Below the pieces are notes generated by a model. That model saw only the letters and a list, made by a program, of their open reading frames with translations. It was not told where the DNA came from and did no database searches. Below, piece by piece: positions 23,178-30,726 of a stretch of DNA of 34,464 nucleotides (its first letter is position 1; every line of letters starts with the position of its first letter). This DNA is from Planctomycetota bacterium (GTDB taxonomy: Bacteria > Planctomycetota > UBA1135 > JAKEFM01). The stretch covers positions 1 through 34,464 of the forward strand of contig JAKEFM010000201.1 in assembly GCA_022616055.1 (NCBI GenBank), in the 5' to 3' direction. The position numbers and the translations under genes were made by a program.

Positions 23178-24166
23178 TCGGGGCCGAGATACACGAGCGA
23201 AGTGGCCTTGACCACGGCGACGGCCTCGGATCCCTCGCGTAGGCCGAGGCGCTCGACCGCCTCGGCGGTGAGGAGGGCGCGCAGCGCCGGCTTCCCGACC
23301 TCCACGAGGAAGGTCTCGCCGGCTCGGACGACGGAGGAGACGCGGACCGGGAAGACGTTCCGCGCGGAGATGCCGCGGGGGACCTCCGCCGCGAGGAGGA
23401 CGTCGTGCGCGTAGCAGGCAAGGCGGACTCCTCCCGAGGCGTCGGCCGGCACCACTGCGGCGAGGTCGACGCCGTCGACGAGGACCCGGCCCGGCCCGAC
23501 CACGACGCCCGTCAGGTAGTTGTCGATCCTCGTCTCGCTGGCTCGGAGGACGGAGGCGCTCGGGCCGGAATCGACGACGCGTCCGTCCTCGAGCCGGATC
23601 GTCCAGTCGGTCAGTCCGACGATCTCGTCGCCGAGGTGGCTGACGAGGACCATGGGAAGGTCGGTCCTCGCTCGGATCCGGTGGAGCCACGACATCGCCT
23701 CGCGCCGCCTCGTCTCGTCGAGGCCCGCGAACGGCTCGTCGAGGAGGAGCACGCGCGGGCGGGAGAGGATCGCGCGGCCCAGCGCCACACGCCGGCGCTC
23801 GCCGGCGGAGAGGCTCCGCGGCATCCGGTCGAGGAGGCGCGGGATCCCGAGCGCCGCGGGGACCTCGCCGGGGTCCTCCGCCCTCGGGCTGTAGAGGAGA
23901 TTCTGGAGCACCGTCAGGTGGGGAAAAAGGAGCGCGTCCTGCGTGACGTAGCCGACCCGCCGCCCCTCGAGGGGATCGGCCGAGCAGTCGACGCCGTCGA
24001 GGACGACGCGCGCACCGGGCTCGATCCCGGCGATCGCGTCGAGCAGCGTCGACTTCCCGCTGCCGCTCGGCCCGACGAGGCCGAGCGAGCGCGCCTCGCA
24101 ATCGATCGCCGCCACCAGCGTGAAGCCGCTGGCCCGGCGCACCCGCGCCTCGATCTCGAACTTCAA
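23174..24166 (-). CDS. modC: Molybdate ABC transporter ATP-binding protein with TOBE domain
   Basis: 330 residues. The TTG start overlaps the modB stop by 4 bases; no ATG or GTG is suitably placed. Walker A is GLVGPSGSGKSTLL (about 29-42), the Q-loop is YVTQDALLFPHLTV, the ABC signature is LSAGERRRVALGRAIL, Walker B is RVLLLDEPFAGLDE, and the switch His is in VLVSHLGDE. After the nucleotide domain comes a Mop/TOBE tail (ISARNVFPVRVSSVVRAGE, GSEAVAVVKATSLVYL). It energises molybdate import with ModA and ModB. The tail is similar in plan to the first half of the neighbouring regulator, so two TOBE-bearing proteins are made side by side. Confidence 0.94.
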   Translation of the reverse strand: MKFEIEARVRRASGFTLVAAIDCEARSLGLVGPSGSGKSTLLDAIAGIEPGARVVLDGVDCSADPLEGRRVGYVTQDALLFPHLTVLQNLLYSPRAEDPGEVPAALGIPRLLDRMPRSLSAGERRRVALGRAILSRPRVLLLDEPFAGLDETRRREAMSWLHRIRARTDLPMVLVSHLGDEIVGLTDWTIRLEDGRVVDSGPSASVLRASETRIDNYLTGVVVGPGRVLVDGVDLAAVVPADASGGVRLACYAHDVLLAAEVPRGISARNVFPVRVSSVVRAGETFLVEVGKPALRALLTAEAVERLGLREGSEAVAVVKATSLVYLGPD

Positions 24167-24834
24167 CGTTCCAGCTCGAGTCGCATCCGGTGGCGGCGGT
24201 CGAGCCGTCTCGACGCGAGGACGCAGAGGAGGCAGAGGGCGATCGAGGCGAGGACGAGGGAGAAGATCCGCGTCTCTCCTCCGGGGCTGTCCAGCTCCGC
24301 GTAGATCGCGAGCGGGATCGTCTCGGTCTCCCCGGGGATGCGTCCCGCGAGGACCACCGTCGCCCCGAACTCGCCGAGCCCGCGCGCGAAGGCGATCGCC
24401 GCGCCCGAGAGAATGCCGGGCCAGGCGAGCGGGAGCGTCACCCGGCGAAAGGTCTCCCACCGCGACCGGCCGAGGGAGCGAGAGACGATCTCGAGCCGCG
24501 GATCGACCCCCTTCATCGCGAGGGAGATCATCATGACGAAGAGCGGGAGCCCGACGACCGCCGCGGCGACGACGGCGCCCAGCCAGTGGAAGGCGACGGG
24601 GAGCCCGATCCCTTCGAGGGCCCTCCCGAGCCATCCACGCGGCGAGAAGAGCCGAAGCAACAGATAGCCGACGACGACGGGCGGGAGGACGAGGGGCATC
24701 AGGACGAGCGTGTGGACGAGGTCCCGCGCCCGGGACCTCGTGCGCTCGAGGAACCACGCGAGCGCGAGCGCGACCGGAAGGCTGAGGAGGGTCGCGACGA
24801 GTCCGACCCCGAGGGAAATGCGGACCGCCTCCAC
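24163..24834 (-). CDS. modB: Molybdate ABC transporter permease
   Basis: 223 residues from GTG at 24834, one base beyond the modA stop. Five or so membrane helices are visible: VRISLGVGLVATLLSLPVAL, LVLMPLVLPPVVVGYLLLRL, WLGAVVAAAVVGLPLFVMMI, ILSGAAIAFARGLGEFGATV and IFSLVLASIALCLLCVLA. The EAA loop that contacts ModC reads SLGRSRWETFRRVTLPLAWPGIL (described as residues about 122-144), and ARGLGEFGATVVLAG is the family hallmark in ModB. It forms the channel through the inner membrane. Gene order A-B-C and tight spacing match known mod operons. Confidence 0.95.
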   Translation of the reverse strand: MEAVRISLGVGLVATLLSLPVALALAWFLERTRSRARDLVHTLVLMPLVLPPVVVGYLLLRLFSPRGWLGRALEGIGLPVAFHWLGAVVAAAVVGLPLFVMMISLAMKGVDPRLEIVSRSLGRSRWETFRRVTLPLAWPGILSGAAIAFARGLGEFGATVVLAGRIPGETETIPLAIYAELDSPGGETRIFSLVLASIALCLLCVLASRRLDRRHRMRLELER

Positions 24835-24835
24835 C

Positions 24836-25546
24836 TCAGTTCGTCTCCCCGAAGCCGTGCTTTCGGGCGATCTCGAGCGCCCAGGGCTCCCGAAGCACGT
24901 CGTAGAGGGCCTTCCCCTCGGGCCGGAGGAGCCCGACGGAGTAGAGGATCCTCGGATGGCTCTCCGGCGGGAAGGTGGTCGCGACGCGGACCCGCGGATC
25001 GATCGCGGCGTCCGTGGCGTAGACGATCCCCGCCTGCGCGCCTCCCTCCGAGACCCTGGAGAGGACGTCCCGGACGTTCTGGCCGTAGATCCTCCGCTCC
25101 GGGATCCGGATCCCGAGGTGCTCGAGCGCCGCCCGCGCGTACTTCCCGGCGGGGACCTGCTCGTTCGCGAGCGCGAGGCTCTCGACGCGCTTCAGGTCGA
25201 ACTCCCGCTCCTCCGTCCGCACGACGCAGACGAGGCGGTTCGAAAGCCAGTCGAACTTCTCGACGCTCTTCACCATCTCGAGCCACTCCGGCGCGGCCGA
25301 GACGAACAGATCGGCCGGGGCCCCCTCCTGGATCTGCCGCGCGAGCGTCGAGGTCGCTTCGAACTGGAGCCGGTGCAGGCGCCCCGTCCGGGCCGACCAC
25401 TCCTTCGCGATCGCCGTGACGACCTCCTTCAGGCTCGAGGCGGCGAAGACCGTGACGGGCGCCGCCGCCGGACCGCTCGCCGGGGAGGCCGACTTCCCGT
25501 CGCAGGCCCCCAGGAGGAGGAGGATCGGTATGGAAACAGACTTCAT
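24836..25546 (-). CDS. modA: Molybdate-binding lipoprotein of the ABC transporter
   Basis: 236 residues from ATG at 25546; a TTG two codons upstream is an alternative start. A lipoprotein signal ends in LGAC with Cys15, so the protein is membrane-tethered in the periplasm. The body is a type-II binding fold of the ModA family: VTVFAASSLKEVVTAIAKEW, LQFEATSTLARQIQEGAPAD, LFVSAAPEWLEMV, VPAGKYARAALEHLG and AGIVYATDAAIDPRV. It captures molybdate or tungstate for ModBC. This is the first gene of the operon, and an inverted repeat 10 bases upstream is a candidate operator. Downstream partners follow with one-base spacing or overlaps. Confidence 0.93.
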   Translation of the reverse strand: MKSVSIPILLLLGACDGKSASPASGPAAAPVTVFAASSLKEVVTAIAKEWSARTGRLHRLQFEATSTLARQIQEGAPADLFVSAAPEWLEMVKSVEKFDWLSNRLVCVVRTEEREFDLKRVESLALANEQVPAGKYARAALEHLGIRIPERRIYGQNVRDVLSRVSEGGAQAGIVYATDAAIDPRVRVATTFPPESHPRILYSVGLLRPEGKALYDVLREPWALEIARKHGFGETN

Positions 25547-25555
25547 AACCAAGTG

Positions 25556-25574
25556 TTGCCGCTATGTTCGGCAA
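25556..25574. promoter_or_regulatory. Inverted repeat upstream of modA, candidate operator
   Basis: TTGCCG and CGGCAA flank seven bases (CTATGTT on the plus strand). The 19-base element lies 10 bases before the modA start. On the minus strand a TAGGAT -10-like sequence (25581-25576) sits immediately upstream, so a bound repressor would cover the transcription start. The sequence differs from the E. coli ModE box, as expected for a regulator with a different build. It could instead be an mRNA hairpin. Confidence 0.45.
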
Positions 25575-25667
25575 GATCCTACCTTCTGCCGGGTCGGGCC
25601 TCCAGGCGGACGGAGAGCGGGCGCGCGGGGCGTACTCGTCGCGGCGTTCGCCGGCTCAAGGGTTGGA

Positions 25668-25699
25668 CCCCCGTCTGGGGGATCCAGGCAGGCGCCTGG
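25668..25699. promoter_or_regulatory. Two tandem hairpins in the modA / sigma-fusion intergenic region
   Basis: CCCCC-GTCT-GGGGG (25668-25681) is followed after two bases by CCAGGC-AGGC-GCCTGG (25684-25699). Both are perfect stems with 4-base loops and lie just upstream of the candidate promoter of the sigma-fusion gene. They could be terminator-like structures for leftward-entering transcription or protein sites. The 212-base gap otherwise holds only the modA inverted repeat and the candidate promoter. Confidence 0.3.
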
Positions 25700-25715
25700 C
25701 GCGGGCCCCCCCTCT

Positions 25716-25746
25716 TTGACCGATTCCGGGGCCGGCGGGATCTACT
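25716..25746 (+). promoter_or_regulatory. Possible promoter of the sigma factor-sensor fusion gene
   Basis: TTGACC at 25716-25721 and TCTACT at 25741-25746 are spaced 19 bases, and the GTG start follows 12 bases later. The -35 context CTTTGACCGA nearly repeats the GTTTTGACCGA found upstream of the amidohydrolase gene. The spacer is longer than optimal. Confidence 0.3.
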
Positions 25747-25758
25747 CTTCCGAGAGCC

Positions 25759-28092
25759 GTGAAGCCCGCCGACCCCGCCGCCCAGTCGGAGACCCTCCTC
25801 GAGCACGGTCCGTTCGTGCGCCGGATCGCCCGGAGTCTCCTCTTCGACGAGCACCGGGTGGACGACGTCGTCCAGGAGACCTGGCTCGCCGCGATCGAGC
25901 GCCCGCCGCGGGGGGTAATCCGGTCGTGGCTCGGCACGGTCGTCCGGAACTTCTCCCTGCGCGCGCTGCGGGGGGAGAGTCGCCGAGCCCGCAGGGAACT
26001 CGCCGCGGCTCGACCGGAGGCAGTCCCCTCGACGGAGGAGATCGCGGCCCGCGAGTCGGCGCGACGGACCGTCGTCGAGGCGGTCCTGGCCCTGGACGAG
26101 CCCTTCCGCTCCGCGATCCTGCTGCGCTTCTACGAGGGCCTCCCTCCTCGGACGATCGCCCGCCGGCTCGGGATCCCCGTCGAGACGGCCCGTTCGCGCG
26201 TGAAGCGCGGCGTCGAGCTCTTGCGCGCGAGGCTCGACGGCGAGCACCGGGGCGGGCGGAGGTCCTGGTGCCTCGCCCTCGTTCCTCTCGCCCTCCCTCG
26301 TCCCGTCGAGGCCGCCGGTCTTCTCGCCCTCGGGAGCATCGCCATGAGTTCCGCCTCGAAGATCGGGATCGCCGCCGCGCTCGCCGTCGGCGCTTTCGTC
26401 GCCCTCCGTTCCGAGAGAACCCGGGAGTCCGACGCACCTCGGGCCGACGCGCGCCCGGAGGTCGCGGTCGCCGCCGCCTCCGGCGTCCGCGCGTCAGGAC
26501 GGGGTCCCGCTCGGGAGTCCGATCCGTTGCCGGAGGCCGCGCCCGCTCCCAAGCGCAGCCCGGTCGGGGGCGACCTCCCCCCCACCGAACCGGCCCCCGT
26601 CGTGTCGCCCCCCGCGGCGGCGGTCGGCGTGGTGTTCGGCCGCGTCACCGACGGCGCAGGGACACCCGTCTCGGGCGCGGAGGTCCACCTCCTGAATCTT
26701 GTCAGGAGGGTGAACGCGGAGGGAGGCGAGGTCCTCTCCGGCGTGGGAGGAGTGCAGGCCGTCACGAAGACGGACCCGGAAGGGCTCTACCGATTCGAGG
26801 TGCCGAAGGGAGGGCCCGTCACCCTGATCGTCTCCAGGAAGGGGTACGAGCAGCCGAACGCCCATCGAAGGGTCCCCGATCCTCCCTACGAGGAGCGAAT
26901 CGACTTCGTCCTCCGGCGAGAGAGCTTCGCCGCGATCCGCGGCAGGCTCCTCGATCTCTTGGGCGCGCCGCTCCCTGCGGACGAGATCCGGTTCCTCTTC
27001 CCCCCCCGAGGAGCGGACCCGAGGCCGCCCCAGGGCGTCTCCGGGATCTGGGCGCTCGAGTCTCGTCGCCTCTCGGCCCCGGAGCCGGAGCGCTACGAGG
27101 ACGGTCGTGCGCGGATCGACGCGGAGCGCGCCACCTTCGAGATCGACGCCCCGGCACACTCGGGGAGACCCGGCTGGGGATGGCTCGTCACCGCCTGCCT
27201 GCGCGGCGAGCTGATCACCGAGAAGTCGTGGAAGGAGGGGGATCCGGAGGTCGAGTTCCGCCTCGATCCGGCCGCACTGCGCGCATCGCTCGGAGCTCTC
27301 GAAGTGAGGGGGGTGGACGCCGCGAGTCGGACGGCTCTTCCCCTCTCGGCGGTTCTACTGCGCCGGCCCGCGGACCCCTACGGATACGGGCGGATCGAGC
27401 GGCCCGGCGAGGGAAGCGTCCAGGTGGAAGGGCTGCGCACCGGAACGTACGAGGTCGCCGCTCGCGCGGAGGGGTACGCAGAGGGCGCGGCGCGGGTCGA
27501 GGCCCGCCGCGGGGAGACGACCGTCGTCGAGATCCCGCTCGGGAAACCCGCCGCAGTCCGCCTGCGGCTAGTGCCCGTCGAGGGATGGAGTCCGGAGATC
27601 GAGCCGAAGGATCTCTGGAAGGTCCTCTCGTGTTTCGATGCGGAGGGCCGATCGCTCGGCTGTCGCTCCGAGTCGGAGACGACGGGAGAGGAGACCTTCC
27701 TGCGGATTCTCGACGCCCCTACCGGGGGCTGCTGGGTCGTCCTCGAAGGCAACGCACTGCGTCTCGAGCTCTCGAGCGGCGGGAATCCGGACCGCGACTT
27801 CCCGATCCACCGCCCCCGCCTGCTGAAGGCCCGCTTCCTCCCTGCTCCCTCTGCGTTCGGGCCCGGCGGCTCCCTCAGGTTCGTGCAAAGGCTCCTCCTC
27901 GAGGGGGTCGTGCCCGTGCGCGTCGGGACCGCCCACGGGGGCGCGGACAAGGGGGGGTGGGCGACCTCGTCCTTCGAGGCGCCCCCGGGACGCTACACCC
28001 TCGAGCTCCTCCTCCCCGGCGGCCCGCCGATCCGGCGGGAGATCTCGATCGGGGATGAACCGATCACCGAGATCTCCCTCGAAGGCCGGTGA
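25759..28092 (+). CDS. ECF sigma factor fused to a membrane segment and carboxypeptidase-regulatory-like domains
   Basis: 777 residues, GTG start. Residues 1-165 are an ECF sigma factor: region 2 has VRRIARSLLFDEHRVDDVVQ, ETWLAAIERPP and SWLGTVVRNFSLRALR, and region 4 has LDEPFRSAILLRFYEGLPP, ARRLGIPVETARSRVKRG. A weakly hydrophobic stretch (about 168-195) and a clear membrane helix (IGIAAALAVGAFVAL, about 202-216) follow, then a Pro/Ala-rich linker. A carboxypeptidase-regulatory-like beta sandwich starts near 290 (VFGRVTDGAGTPVSGAEVHL, YRFEVPKGGPVTLIVSRKGY), and a second is near 515-600 (VEGLRTGTYEVAARAEGYAE, TTVVEIPLG). The domain order predicts a cytoplasmic sigma part and an exported sensor part on one chain. 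Such fusions are known in Planctomycetes. Release by proteolysis is plausible but not shown. Confidence 0.9.
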   Translation: MKPADPAAQSETLLEHGPFVRRIARSLLFDEHRVDDVVQETWLAAIERPPRGVIRSWLGTVVRNFSLRALRGESRRARRELAAARPEAVPSTEEIAARESARRTVVEAVLALDEPFRSAILLRFYEGLPPRTIARRLGIPVETARSRVKRGVELLRARLDGEHRGGRRSWCLALVPLALPRPVEAAGLLALGSIAMSSASKIGIAAALAVGAFVALRSERTRESDAPRADARPEVAVAAASGVRASGRGPARESDPLPEAAPAPKRSPVGGDLPPTEPAPVVSPPAAAVGVVFGRVTDGAGTPVSGAEVHLLNLVRRVNAEGGEVLSGVGGVQAVTKTDPEGLYRFEVPKGGPVTLIVSRKGYEQPNAHRRVPDPPYEERIDFVLRRESFAAIRGRLLDLLGAPLPADEIRFLFPPRGADPRPPQGVSGIWALESRRLSAPEPERYEDGRARIDAERATFEIDAPAHSGRPGWGWLVTACLRGELITEKSWKEGDPEVEFRLDPAALRASLGALEVRGVDAASRTALPLSAVLLRRPADPYGYGRIERPGEGSVQVEGLRTGTYEVAARAEGYAEGAARVEARRGETTVVEIPLGKPAAVRLRLVPVEGWSPEIEPKDLWKVLSCFDAEGRSLGCRSESETTGEETFLRILDAPTGGCWVVLEGNALRLELSSGGNPDRDFPIHRPRLLKARFLPAPSAFGPGGSLRFVQRLLLEGVVPVRVGTAHGGADKGGWATSSFEAPPGRYTLELLLPGGPPIRREISIGDEPITEISLEGR

Positions 28093-28098
28093 CGCCCC

Positions 28099-28110
28099 CC
28101 GGCGCGCCGG
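28099..28110. terminator. Palindrome at the convergent sigma-fusion / small membrane protein junction
   Basis: CCGGCGCGCCGG is a perfect 12-base palindrome filling most of the 18-base gap, ending directly at the minus-strand stop codon. It would fold only with a strained loop, so a termination role is weakly supported. Confidence 0.25.
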
Positions 28111-28506
28111 CTAGCGGAGCGCCGCGACGATCCCGAAGACCAGGGCGAAGAAGGAGATGATTCCGCCGACGATGAAGAAGGCGAGCCTCCCCTCCGAGAT
28201 CCCGACCGTCGTGCGGTAGGGATCGAAGGGAAGCCCCGCGTCGGAGGAGCGCGCGGAGGCGGGGCGCTTGAGGCGGATCCGCCCGTTGTCGAACTTCTCG
28301 ACGAGCGTCCAGCCGGCCTTGGCTTCCTCGTCGAGGTACTCCCTCAGTCGCGAGGGGTTCCGGAAGGTCCCCGTCACCGAGCGGAGGATCTTGAACTCCC
28401 ACCCCTCCGCGAGGTCGCGGGGCGCGTAGTCGGTCATGAACTCTTCCTCATCCTGCTGGCGCCGCCGGGCGGCGGCCGCGGCGGCCCCGCCGGCCGCCCC
28501 GTTCAT
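28111..28506 (-). CDS. Small C-terminally membrane-anchored protein, DUF4177-like
   Basis: 131 residues from ATG at 28506, chosen because GGAGG stands seven bases upstream. A second ATG at 28437 with GAGGAAGA before it is also credible and would remove an Ala/Arg-rich, low-complexity start. The conserved core is GWEFKILRSVTGTFRNPSRL, followed by REYLDEEAKAGWTLVEKFD and GRIRLKRP, a small alpha/beta domain resembling DUF4177-type proteins. The C-terminus ends in one membrane helix (LAFFIVGGIISFFALVFGIV). The core would face the cytoplasm. Function is unknown. It is divergent from a PH-domain membrane protein gene, with about 106 bases between. Confidence 0.8.
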   Translation of the reverse strand: MNGAAGGAAAAAARRRQQDEEEFMTDYAPRDLAEGWEFKILRSVTGTFRNPSRLREYLDEEAKAGWTLVEKFDNGRIRLKRPASARSSDAGLPFDPYRTTVGISEGRLAFFIVGGIISFFALVFGIVAALR

Positions 28507-28612
28507 TCCGGGTCCTCCGTTCGCACGCGGGGATTCTCCGCGCGAGCCGGGGGCGCACGCAACGGGGCGCCCGTTTCCCACGCGGCTCGCGGCCCCTAGA
28601 GTCTGCGCCGCG

Positions 28613-29029
28613 ATGAGGGACTCCGACCTCCGTCCCGGCGAGCGAATCCTCTACGTCGCCCGGCACCACGGCCTCGTCCTCTTCTGGCCGATCCTCCTCT
28701 CCCTCCTCGTCGTCGGCATCCCCTGGCTGATCTACCGGATCCTCGTCCTGAAGACGGACGTCTGGATCATCACGGACCGGAGGCTGGTCGACGAGGTCGG
28801 GATCCTCTCGAAGACCGTGAAGGAGAGCCCCTTCGAGAAGATCAACAACGCGACCTACCGCCAGTCCTTCCTCGGCCGGATCTTCAATTTCGGGGACGTC
28901 GAGATCCAGACGGCGAGCGAGGAAGGGGCGTCGAATCTCACCTTCGTCCGCGAGCCCGCGAAGGTCTGCCGCGTCCTGATGGAGGCGGTCGACGCGGACC
29001 TCGAGAACAAGGCGGCCCCGACGGCCTAG
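28613..29029 (+). CDS. Bacterial PH domain membrane protein (bPH2/YdbS-like)
   Basis: 138 residues from ATG at 28613. RPGERILYVARHHGLVLFWP starts the protein, then two close membrane helices form a hairpin (WPILLSLLVVGIPWLIYRILVL). The PH-like sandwich follows: DVWIITDRRLVDEVGILSK, ESPFEKINNATYRQSFLGRI and GDVEIQTASEEG. The pattern W-x-I-T-[DN]-R-R-L...G-[IL], with F-x-K-I and G-x-[IV]-x-[IL], is that of bPH2/DUF304 proteins. These are membrane-associated and mostly uncharacterised. The gene is divergent from the DUF4177-like membrane protein. The 205-base gap to the next gene contains a 6-bp hairpin (29195-29211) just before that gene's ribosome site and no clear promoter. Confidence 0.86.
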   Translation: MRDSDLRPGERILYVARHHGLVLFWPILLSLLVVGIPWLIYRILVLKTDVWIITDRRLVDEVGILSKTVKESPFEKINNATYRQSFLGRIFNFGDVEIQTASEEGASNLTFVREPAKVCRVLMEAVDADLENKAAPTA

Positions 29030-29234
29030 GGCGATTCTCCGGGGTCGACCACCGCGGGTTCGGAGGGGCGGCGGACATCGAACGCAAGCGATTGCGACCG
29101 CCGGGGTCGCGCTCCGCGGAGGAAAGTCAGAACTTCGCGACACAATCGACCGGCCTGGCGGTTACACTCCGCGCCTTCTTGACCCCCAGCCCCCGCCGAG
29201 AGCCCCTCGGCTCCCGGCGAAGGAGAAACCCCAG

Positions 29235-30026
29235 ATGCGAATCGCGATGTTTTTCCCCATGGTGGCGGCGCTCCTCGTTGCACCCGCTCGCGGTCAGTGC
29301 ACGGTCGGAACGGCCGGCCTGACGGTCACGCCCGACACGCCGGTCGTTCCCGGCTCCCAGATCACCGTGAGCGTGACGGGCAACCCCGGCGCCTATGTGC
29401 TGGTCTTCCGCGGGCCGAACCCGGGAGCGACGACGCTCCCCGGCTTCTTCGGCGGGGCGACGATCTGCCTCGACTCCCCCTTCCTGCCCATCCCGATCGG
29501 GTCGATCCCCTCTTCCGGCACGAAGACGGTCCAGCTTCCGACCAACCCCAACGCGGCGGCGGGCACCTCCTACACCTACCAGGCGGTGACGCTCTCCTAC
29601 TCGGGGGGCCTGAACGTCGACACGAGCGGGACCGATTCGATCACCTTCTCCTCGCCGGGACCCCCGCCCCCGTGCAACCCGGGCGCGCTCGGCCTCACGG
29701 TCACGCCCGACGTCCCCGTCCAGCCAGGGGACACGATCGTCCGGACGGTCACGGGCCCGCCGGACACCTATGTCTTCCTCGCGTTCGGCCAGAACCTCGG
29801 CTCGACGACGATCCCTTACATCAACCTGAACCTGTGCCTCGGCTTCCCCTTCGGCGTGAGCTTCATGGGGGAGATCCCGGCGAGCGGAACGCTGACCAAG
29901 CAGAACACGATCCCCCCGAGCGCCACGCTCCCGGGAAACGTGACGGTCAGCATCCAGGCCTTCAGCGTCTCCTACTCGGGCGGCTTCAGCTTCGACACGA
30001 GCAATCTCGACTCGCTCGTCTTCTGA
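29235..30026 (+). CDS. Secreted protein built of two tandem Ig-like/beta repeats
   Basis: 263 residues, ATG preceded by AAGGAGAAA. A signal peptide (AMFFPMVAALLVAPARGQ) is cleaved before Cys22. Two repeats of 117 residues follow (22-138 and 147-263), joined by a Ser-Pro-rich spacer. Each opens C-[TN]-x-G-x-x-GLTVTPD-x-P-V and holds a second Cys (in ATICLDSP and NLCLGFPF). Each ends in SYSGG[LF]-x-[VF]DTS with DS-[IL]-x-F, so one disulfide per unit is likely. The Pro/Thr/Gly-rich all-beta character suggests an extracellular or surface protein, and no enzyme motif is visible. Base composition is less GC-extreme than neighbours. It has its own hairpin leader and a strong terminator, so it is a single-gene unit. 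Confidence 0.83.
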   Translation: MRIAMFFPMVAALLVAPARGQCTVGTAGLTVTPDTPVVPGSQITVSVTGNPGAYVLVFRGPNPGATTLPGFFGGATICLDSPFLPIPIGSIPSSGTKTVQLPTNPNAAAGTSYTYQAVTLSYSGGLNVDTSGTDSITFSSPGPPPPCNPGALGLTVTPDVPVQPGDTIVRTVTGPPDTYVFLAFGQNLGSTTIPYINLNLCLGFPFGVSFMGEIPASGTLTKQNTIPPSATLPGNVTVSIQAFSVSYSGGFSFDTSNLDSLVF

Positions 30027-30049
30027 GCGGTCTCGAATCTCGCACAACG

Positions 30050-30080
30050 GGGGCCCCGGCGACCGGGGCCCCTCTTTTTT
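30050..30080 (+). terminator. Intrinsic (rho-independent) terminator
   Basis: GGGGCCCCGG and CCGGGGCCCC form a perfect 10-bp stem around CGA, followed by TC and six T residues. It lies 24 bases after the stop of the two-repeat secreted protein and is the only textbook intrinsic terminator I see in the window. Confidence 0.9.
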
Positions 30081-30139
30081 CCTCGCTTGAGACGAGGTCG
30101 TCGGATGCGGATGCTTGCTCCGCGTCCACGAGGCCTTCC

Positions 30140-30712
30140 ATGAGAATCCTCCCCCTCTCCCTCCTCCCCCTCGCCGGGCTCGCCGCCCTCCCCCTCCTCG
30201 CTCAGGGAAACGCCGGGGATGCGACCGCCCGGTACCTCGCCCTCACGAGGCCGGGCCCCCACCACGAGCACCTGGCGGCCTTCGCGGGCTCCTACGACGC
30301 GAGGATGCGGACCGCCCAGATAGAGGGGAGGCCCGCCTCCGAGACGAAGGCGACGGTCGAGGCGCGGATGATTCTCGACGGGCGGTTCCTCGAGCTCGAG
30401 ATCAAGAGCCAGGGCGACGGGAGGACGATGACCGTCCTCCACATCCTCGGCCACGACAACGCCCGCGAGCGCCCCACCCAGCTCGTCCTCTCGAACCAGT
30501 CGACCGCGGTGACGACGGGAGACGGGGTGTGCGAGGAGCATGGGAAGACGCTCCGCTTCGACGTCTTCGTCGAAACACCGACCGCGAAGATGACCTACCG
30601 GACGGTCTACCGCCGCACGGGAGAAGGGGAGTTCGCGATCGCGACGTTCATGCCGGACAAGGAGGGGAAGCCCTTCCTCATGAACGAGATGCTCTGCACG
30701 CGGCGGAAGTGA
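30140..30712 (+). CDS. Secreted DUF1579-family protein
   Basis: 190 residues from ATG at 30140. A signal peptide (RILPLSLLPLAGLAALPLLAQ) is followed by the DUF1579 pattern: RPGPHHEHLAAFAGSYDAR, ETKATVEARMILDGRFLELE, TVLHILGHDNARERPTQLVL, VCEEHGKTLRFDVFV and MTYRTVYRRTGEGEFAI. In this family a conserved opening H-x-x-L-x-x-x-[AV]-G-x-[FWY] starts a lipocalin-like beta barrel. The biochemical role is not known. The gene lies 60 bases after a strong terminator and therefore needs its own promoter, which I could not identify. It is convergent with the parvulin-like gene. Confidence 0.82.
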   Translation: MRILPLSLLPLAGLAALPLLAQGNAGDATARYLALTRPGPHHEHLAAFAGSYDARMRTAQIEGRPASETKATVEARMILDGRFLELEIKSQGDGRTMTVLHILGHDNARERPTQLVLSNQSTAVTTGDGVCEEHGKTLRFDVFVETPTAKMTYRTVYRRTGEGEFAIATFMPDKEGKPFLMNEMLCTRRK

Positions 30713-30726
30713 GGGGGAGCGCTCAC
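30709..30726. terminator. Inverted repeat containing both stop codons of a convergent pair
   Basis: GTGAG (30709-30713) and CTCAC (30722-30726) flank an 8-base loop. The arms contain the TGA stops of the DUF1579 gene (30710-30712) and of the parvulin-like gene (30725-30723). It is short, so a terminator role is tentative. Confidence 0.35.
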
